DNA of 7,176 nt from NCBI RefSeq assembly GCF_000718085.1, contig NZ_JOEC01000008.1:1-7176 (forward strand). The letters run 5' to 3'. Below the pieces are notes generated by a model. The model did not search any database. It was not told the origin of the DNA and saw only the letters and a program-made list of their open reading frames with translations. Positions within the stretch are counted from its first letter, which is position 1. Each line of letters begins with the position of its first letter. Shown here in pieces: positions 5,121 to 7,176 of this stretch. The position numbers and the translations under genes are program-made. Source of the DNA: Mycetocola saprophilus (lineage in GTDB: Bacteria > Actinomycetota > Actinomycetes > Actinomycetales > Microbacteriaceae).

Positions 5121-5868
5121 CACCACCCCCATACAGCCGGTCGTACTCGGCGGCGTTCTGGTCAGCCTTCGCCACCGGGCGGCGTGACGCCCGTTTTACA
5201 TCGCCCTGTTTTCGACGCATCCAGTTCCGCCACGTAGCTTCCCAGTTGAGCTTCACGCCCTTCTGCCCGGGCTGAGCAATCCAGTAGTCAACGAACGCTG
5301 CATGCTCAGCACGCGTGTCAACGTCCGGGGCGTCCTCACGCATCTTCTGAACAGACTCAGAAGTTGGCACCCAATCCTCCGAGAGACGAGTCCCGCGCTT
5401 AGCGGGGCTCTCTCTACCTTCAGGTAGAGAGTTCTTAAGGGGACGGGTCGGGTTGGGTCGGGTCGGGTCGGGGGCAGGGTTACTGTCAGGTTTCGAACCA
5501 TCCTGTAACTCGGTTACATCCGTGGTTACATCACGGTTACGTTCCCGCCAGTTGCGCAGCTTTTCAGCATTCTTCTTACGCGCAACATCAAGTTGTTCCT
5601 TAGTGGGTTGGTACTCTTCCCAGTTGTGGAACTCGGTCGAGTCTTCGAGTTGCAACCAAAGTCCAACCGTTACAAGTTGATTGACCAACAGAGTTGTACC
5701 GCCCCACTCTTCGATCATGTAGTCAGGAACGACCCCATCTGTCTCCTGATCTGCACACCAAGAACCTGCGATCGTCCACAGCCCCAACGCCGCCAAGCGG
5801 TGACGTCGCGGGATCTTCATGACCTTACGTGAGGCATGAAGTTTGTCGTCTACCTTGAACCAGGCCAC
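5071..5868 (-). CDS. Phage replication initiator (DnaD/lambda O-type organisation)
   Basis: This 265-residue protein has the layout of a phage origin-binding replisome organiser. Residues 1-57 (MAWFKVDDKLHAS, GLWTIAGSWCADQ, DYMIEEWGG) form the winged-helix-like N-terminal domain typical of actinophage initiators. A basic helix lies at about 90-112 (KKNAEKLRNWRERNR). A flexible, Pro-rich linker at about 113-165 contains DVTTDVTE and PDPTRPNPTRP. The C-terminal segment FVDYWIAQPGQKGVKLNW (192-209) with ATWRNWMRR is a widely shared motif of such proteins, thought to contact the helicase or its loader. The start is GTG 5868, with AAAGGAGGGG about 8 bases upstream and one base after the preceding stop. 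The linker-coding DNA carries GGTTAC repeats, a G-run array and a perfect hairpin, so the origin may lie inside this gene. It overlaps the helicase loader gene by about 50 bases. Function is inferred from organisation and motifs. Confidence 0.8.
   Translation of the reverse strand: MAWFKVDDKLHASRKVMKIPRRHRLAALGLWTIAGSWCADQETDGVVPDYMIEEWGGTTLLVNQLVTVGLWLQLEDSTEFHNWEEYQPTKEQLDVARKKNAEKLRNWRERNRDVTTDVTELQDGSKPDSNPAPDPTRPNPTRPLKNSLPEGRESPAKRGTRLSEDWVPTSESVQKMREDAPDVDTRAEHAAFVDYWIAQPGQKGVKLNWEATWRNWMRRKQGDVKRASRRPVAKADQNAAEYDRLYGGGDGRAGSVPALDAGVGA
5410..5431. repeat. Perfect 10-bp inverted repeat in initiator gene
   Basis: CTCTCTACCT (5410-5419) and AGGTAGAGAG (5422-5431) are perfect reverse complements with two bases between them. 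This would make a nine-pair hairpin with a four-base loop on either strand. It lies 13 bases from the G-run array, next to CTTAAG (5434-5439), inside codons 146-154 of the initiator. Confidence 0.8.
5445..5479 (+). repeat. G-run array, seven runs with 5-bp period
   Basis: Seven runs of three or more G start at 5445, 5450, 5455, 5460, 5465, 5470 (five G) and 5477. They are separated by the dinucleotides TC, TT, TC, TC, TC and CA. The array satisfies the usual quadruplex pattern several times over. It lies on the strand that is template for the initiator message and encodes its PTRPNPTRP linker. Such regular tandem repetition is unlike the rest of the gene. Confidence 0.85.
5478..5540 (+). repeat. 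GGTTAC repeats (candidate iterons)
   Basis: GGTTAC occurs at 5478, 5512, 5524 and 5535, and its inverse GTAAC at 5505. The copies at 5512 and 5524 extend to GGTTACATC and lie 12 bases apart; the next is 11 bases on, so three copies sit on nearly one helical face. They code for the DVTTDVTE stretch of the initiator. Repeats of this kind in an initiator gene are candidate binding sites for the initiator itself. Confidence 0.55.
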
Positions 5869-5869
5869 G

Positions 5870-6022
5870 TCACGGCCCCTCCTTTACTACGCGGTCACCG
5901 ATAGCCGCAGCGGCCATCCAGGCCGTGTTTGGAAACTCGGTGCGATGACGGAGCAGAACGAACAGCTTCTCGGTGGTGAGCGCTTTGAACGCACCCACAA
6001 TCTGACCCTCTGCACCCGTCAT
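5870..6022 (-). CDS. Small unknown protein (50 aa) between Ead-like and initiator genes
   Basis: This 50-residue reading frame begins MTGAEGQIVGAFKALTTEKL and ends AAAAIGDRVVKEGP. I do not recognise the family. It is mainly helix-forming, with no cysteines, signal peptide or membrane segment. Three features support it as a real gene. Its ATG overlaps the preceding TGA as ATGA. GGGGAGGAAGC stands directly upstream as a ribosome binding site. It also fills exactly the space to the replication initiator, whose GTG lies one base after this stop. The last codons of this gene contain the AAGGAGG that serves as the initiator's ribosome binding site. It is therefore likely to be cotranslated with the initiator and may act in replication, but that is inference from position only. 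Confidence 0.7.
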   Translation of the reverse strand: MTGAEGQIVGAFKALTTEKLFVLLRHRTEFPNTAWMAAAAIGDRVVKEGP

Positions 6023-6381
6023 GCTTCCTCCCCGAGGATCGCGCGAGCCAGGCCACCGTCGCCCGCTCGCCAGATCGCAGCTTCGGCAGCCGCCTCCTGG
6101 CCCAAAGCCACCATCTGCTTGTAAATGTCGATGTCATGAGCGAGGATCTTTAGCTGCGCGTCGATGGTGCGGTGCAAGGTGACGATAAGGTCCGCGTCGG
6201 AGTACTCAAACACCTCACCAAAGTGATCATCCCAGGTGAGTTTTTGGTGCCCAGCCGCGTGAATTGCCGTGCATGAGCTAACGAGGCCGGGTGTGACACT
6301 AACCCAAGGCCCAGGCGTGGACTTGTCCCGCAGTTCGGTCAGGTGCGCGTGTGCTCGTTCGAGCAGATCAAGAGTGGTCAT
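6019..6381 (-). CDS. Conserved phage protein with TPGPW motif (Ead/Ea22-like region)
   Basis: This 120-residue cytoplasmic protein opens with a helix (LDLLERAHAHLTELRDK) followed by TPGPW at about residues 22-26. Later comes DADLIVTLHRTIDAQLKILA, which corresponds to the NADLIVAAP-type segment that follows TPGPW in many accessory phage proteins of the Ead/Ea22 kind. Their molecular function is unknown, so none is assigned. The C-terminal part is Ala/Glu-rich and helical. The start ATG 6381 is preceded by AGAAAGAAGGAACC, a good ribosome binding site, 12 bases after the HNH-like gene stop. Its TGA stop overlaps the ATG of the next small gene as ATGA. Part of the LVSS-coding stretch (6272-6286) is a 15-base exact copy of a sequence in the gene at 2048-2380. 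Confidence 0.8.
   Translation of the reverse strand: MTTLDLLERAHAHLTELRDKSTPGPWVSVTPGLVSSCTAIHAAGHQKLTWDDHFGEVFEYSDADLIVTLHRTIDAQLKILAHDIDIYKQMVALGQEAAAEAAIWRAGDGGLARAILGEEA
6272..6286 (+). repeat. 15-bp direct repeat, copy 2
   Basis: CATGAGCTAACGAGG is identical to the copy at 2262-2276. Both are read in the same coding frame of otherwise unrelated genes, giving LVSS on the minus strand. No further exact copy was seen by eye. Confidence 0.7.
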
Positions 6382-6393
6382 GGTTCCTTCTTT

Positions 6394-6795
6394 CTAAAAC
6401 GGGTCGGCGGGTGTGTGTCCACCGAGTTGGGGCGTGATTGATCCGTCGTCGGAGAGGATGACGGTGCCGTGTACGGCGTGAACAATTGGGGTGAGGGTCG
6501 GGTCTGCGTGAAGGGAGATTTTGATTCCGCGACGGCGGGCTTCTTCCGCCCACCACGGGTCGTCCTCGATCAGACTGTTGATGCTGGATCTCAGCCACAC
6601 CAGATTCGCGAGACGGTTCTTCGAACGATCACCGCCCATCCCCCGCCCTGACCTGTGCTGAGGGACGAGCGTGTCGTCATCGATCCCGGTCCAGGCGCAC
6701 ACATGCCCGTCCCGGTTCGTGAGCTCGGCCAGTAACGTTTTCTTCGCGGCCGGGCTGGATTTCCGCCGCTTCGACGGTTTCGGGTAACCGATCAT
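6394..6795 (-). CDS. HNH-like nuclease domain protein
   Basis: This 133-residue basic protein carries a short phage-type HNH-like module. Residues 26-37 (TNRDGHVCAWTG) lead into LVPQHRSGRGMGG (43-55), and RLANLVWLRSSINSLIEDDP follows (61-80). The QHR..RGMGG, ANLVWL and INSLIE elements match the pattern of small actinophage HNH proteins. H47 is the candidate metal/general-base His, N64 the middle Asn and N73 sits where a third His is usual. The CxxC pairs of classical zinc-stabilised HNH proteins are absent, with only C33 present, so activity is uncertain. I chose ATG 6795 because it overlaps the methyltransferase stop as ATGA. An upstream in-frame ATG at 6828 has no ribosome binding site and would overlap the methyltransferase by 37 bases. 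Possible roles are a packaging or replication-associated nickase, or a nuclease partner of the methyltransferase; the sequence does not decide between them. Confidence 0.75.
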   Translation of the reverse strand: MIGYPKPSKRRKSSPAAKKTLLAELTNRDGHVCAWTGIDDDTLVPQHRSGRGMGGDRSKNRLANLVWLRSSINSLIEDDPWWAEEARRRGIKISLHADPTLTPIVHAVHGTVILSDDGSITPQLGGHTPADPF

Positions 6796-7176
6796 GCGAC
6801 AGATGCGATCAGGTGACGGCCAACCCATTCGGAGTAAGCGGGAGGGATTGCTTCCCGCAGCCCGTCACGGGTCATCCAGTCGATGCCCATCGCGGCGCGA
6901 GCTTCGGCGACGCCGGAGAAGTTCCCCACGACGTGCATGAACTCGCCTGCGACAGGAGGTCTGCCCATCTTGGTGACCTTCGCCACATGCTCGGGATGCT
7001 CGGGCGCGGTCAGGTCGATGTTCGATTCGAACAGTCTGTGCCGATAGGTGCCGAGCCCGAACATGGCCCCGCACAGCTCGACCGGATCGTGCAGAGGTGC
7101 GCCGGGCACGTTCTCGATCACCCACGGCTTCCCGATGAGTTCGAACGCGGCTCGGGTTGCGTCGATGAAATCGGGG
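6792..7176 (-). CDS. C5 cytosine DNA methyltransferase, C-terminal part (5' end beyond window)
   Basis: This is the C-terminal ~127 codons of a DNA (cytosine-5) methyltransferase, an enzyme that moves a methyl group from S-adenosylmethionine to C5 of cytosine. The reading frame is open to the right edge, reading PDFIDATRAAFELIGKPWVI and then ENVPGAPL. ENV is motif IV of the family, and its Glu takes part in catalysis. It is followed by CGAMFGLGTYRHRLFES, a motif VIII-like segment with the RxR pair. The chain ends with AIPPAYSEWVG, the equivalent of motif X. The ATP-independent SAM-binding start and the PCQ catalytic cysteine would lie outside the window. The target-recognition region between motifs VIII and X is very short, as in many phage enzymes, so the target site cannot be predicted. 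In a phage this usually protects DNA against host restriction. The TGA stop overlaps the ATG of the HNH-like gene as ATGA, so the two are probably translationally coupled. Confidence 0.9.
   Translation of the reverse strand, partial: PDFIDATRAAFELIGKPWVIENVPGAPLHDPVELCGAMFGLGTYRHRLFESNIDLTAPEHPEHVAKVTKMGRPPVAGEFMHVVGNFSGVAEARAAMGIDWMTRDGLREAIPPAYSEWVGRHLIASVA

Larger units (their letters stand above)
5410..5540. other. Candidate replication origin inside the initiator gene
   Basis: About 130 bases within the linker-coding part of the initiator gene hold three unlike repeat elements in order: GGTTAC repeats, the G-run array and a perfect hairpin. Phage lambda places its origin in the same position within gene O, using iterons that encode the linker between the DNA-binding and partner-binding domains. 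The arrangement is visible; origin function is inferred by that analogy. Confidence 0.45.

Noticed and set aside
5472..5479. GGGCAGGG, a match to the E. coli FtsK-orienting KOPS consensus, as a target of the FtsK gamma protein
   Set aside because: It is a single match inside a G-run array. About one match is expected by chance in a GC-rich window of this length, and the host's motif is unknown.
5253..5501. Separate 82-residue frame within the initiator gene
   Set aside because: It arises from the repetitive G-array and gives Arg/Leu/Pro-rich sequence. The initiator frame is supported by motifs on both sides.
5815..5841. Inverted repeat CTTCATG ... CATGAAG near the start of the initiator gene as an operator
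   Set aside because: Arms of only seven bases with a 13-base spacer are expected several times by chance in a window of this size, and the inner symmetry does not share the same centre.
6865..7125. Alternative minus-strand frame over the methyltransferase
   Set aside because: Its Arg/Ala-rich translation has no motif, while the other frame shows clear C5 methyltransferase motifs.

Overview
The window reads as part of the early/replication region of a tailed phage, or an integrated prophage, of a GC-rich actinobacterium. The evidence is high GC content, purine-rich ribosome binding sites, and a single long run of very short, tightly packed genes. The recognisable functions are also phage replication and nucleotide-metabolism types seen in actinobacteriophages. 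Every gene I can support lies on the minus strand, so transcription runs from high to low coordinates. No integrase, repressor, structural gene, tRNA or CRISPR array is visible, and I see no convincing promoter. There is no gene-free stretch longer than about 110 bases.

Layout in the direction of transcription. (1) 7176-6394: the C-terminal part of a C5 cytosine DNA methyltransferase cut by the window edge, then an HNH-like nuclease gene whose ATG overlaps the methyltransferase stop. (2) 6381-4490: the replication core. It holds a conserved phage protein with a TPGPW motif, a 50-residue unknown protein, a replication initiator of the DnaD/lambda-O organisation, a G39P-like helicase loader and an unknown 97-residue protein. 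(3) 4490-4009: an NrdH-type redoxin and a small membrane protein, followed by a good Rho-independent terminator at 3961-3988. (4) 3940-3294: a 61-residue protein and single-stranded DNA-binding protein, followed by a strong GC hairpin at 3259-3286. (5) 3184-1: a free-standing FtsK gamma (winged-helix) domain, then a train of small genes. Among these are a PnuC-like three-helix membrane protein, a CxxC zinc-binding protein and a MmcB/PD-(D/E)XK-like protein. A further ORF runs off the left edge.

The parts fit a theta-type replication module that borrows the host replisome. The initiator would bind the origin, the G39P-like protein would load DnaB helicase, and SSB would coat the exposed strands. 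NrdH would feed ribonucleotide reductase, and the methyltransferase would modify the DNA. The most interesting signal is inside the initiator gene. The stretch that encodes its Pro-rich linker carries helically spaced GGTTAC repeats, a seven-run 5-bp-period G-array and a 10-bp perfect inverted repeat. This is the arrangement of the lambda origin inside gene O, so I propose it as the replication origin.

Nearly all genes are coupled by ATGA, GTGA, TAATG or TGATG overlaps. Near the left end the junctions repeat a shared GAGT/RATG stop-start motif. Two short genes (5870-6022 and 2377-2556) are supported mainly by these overlaps.
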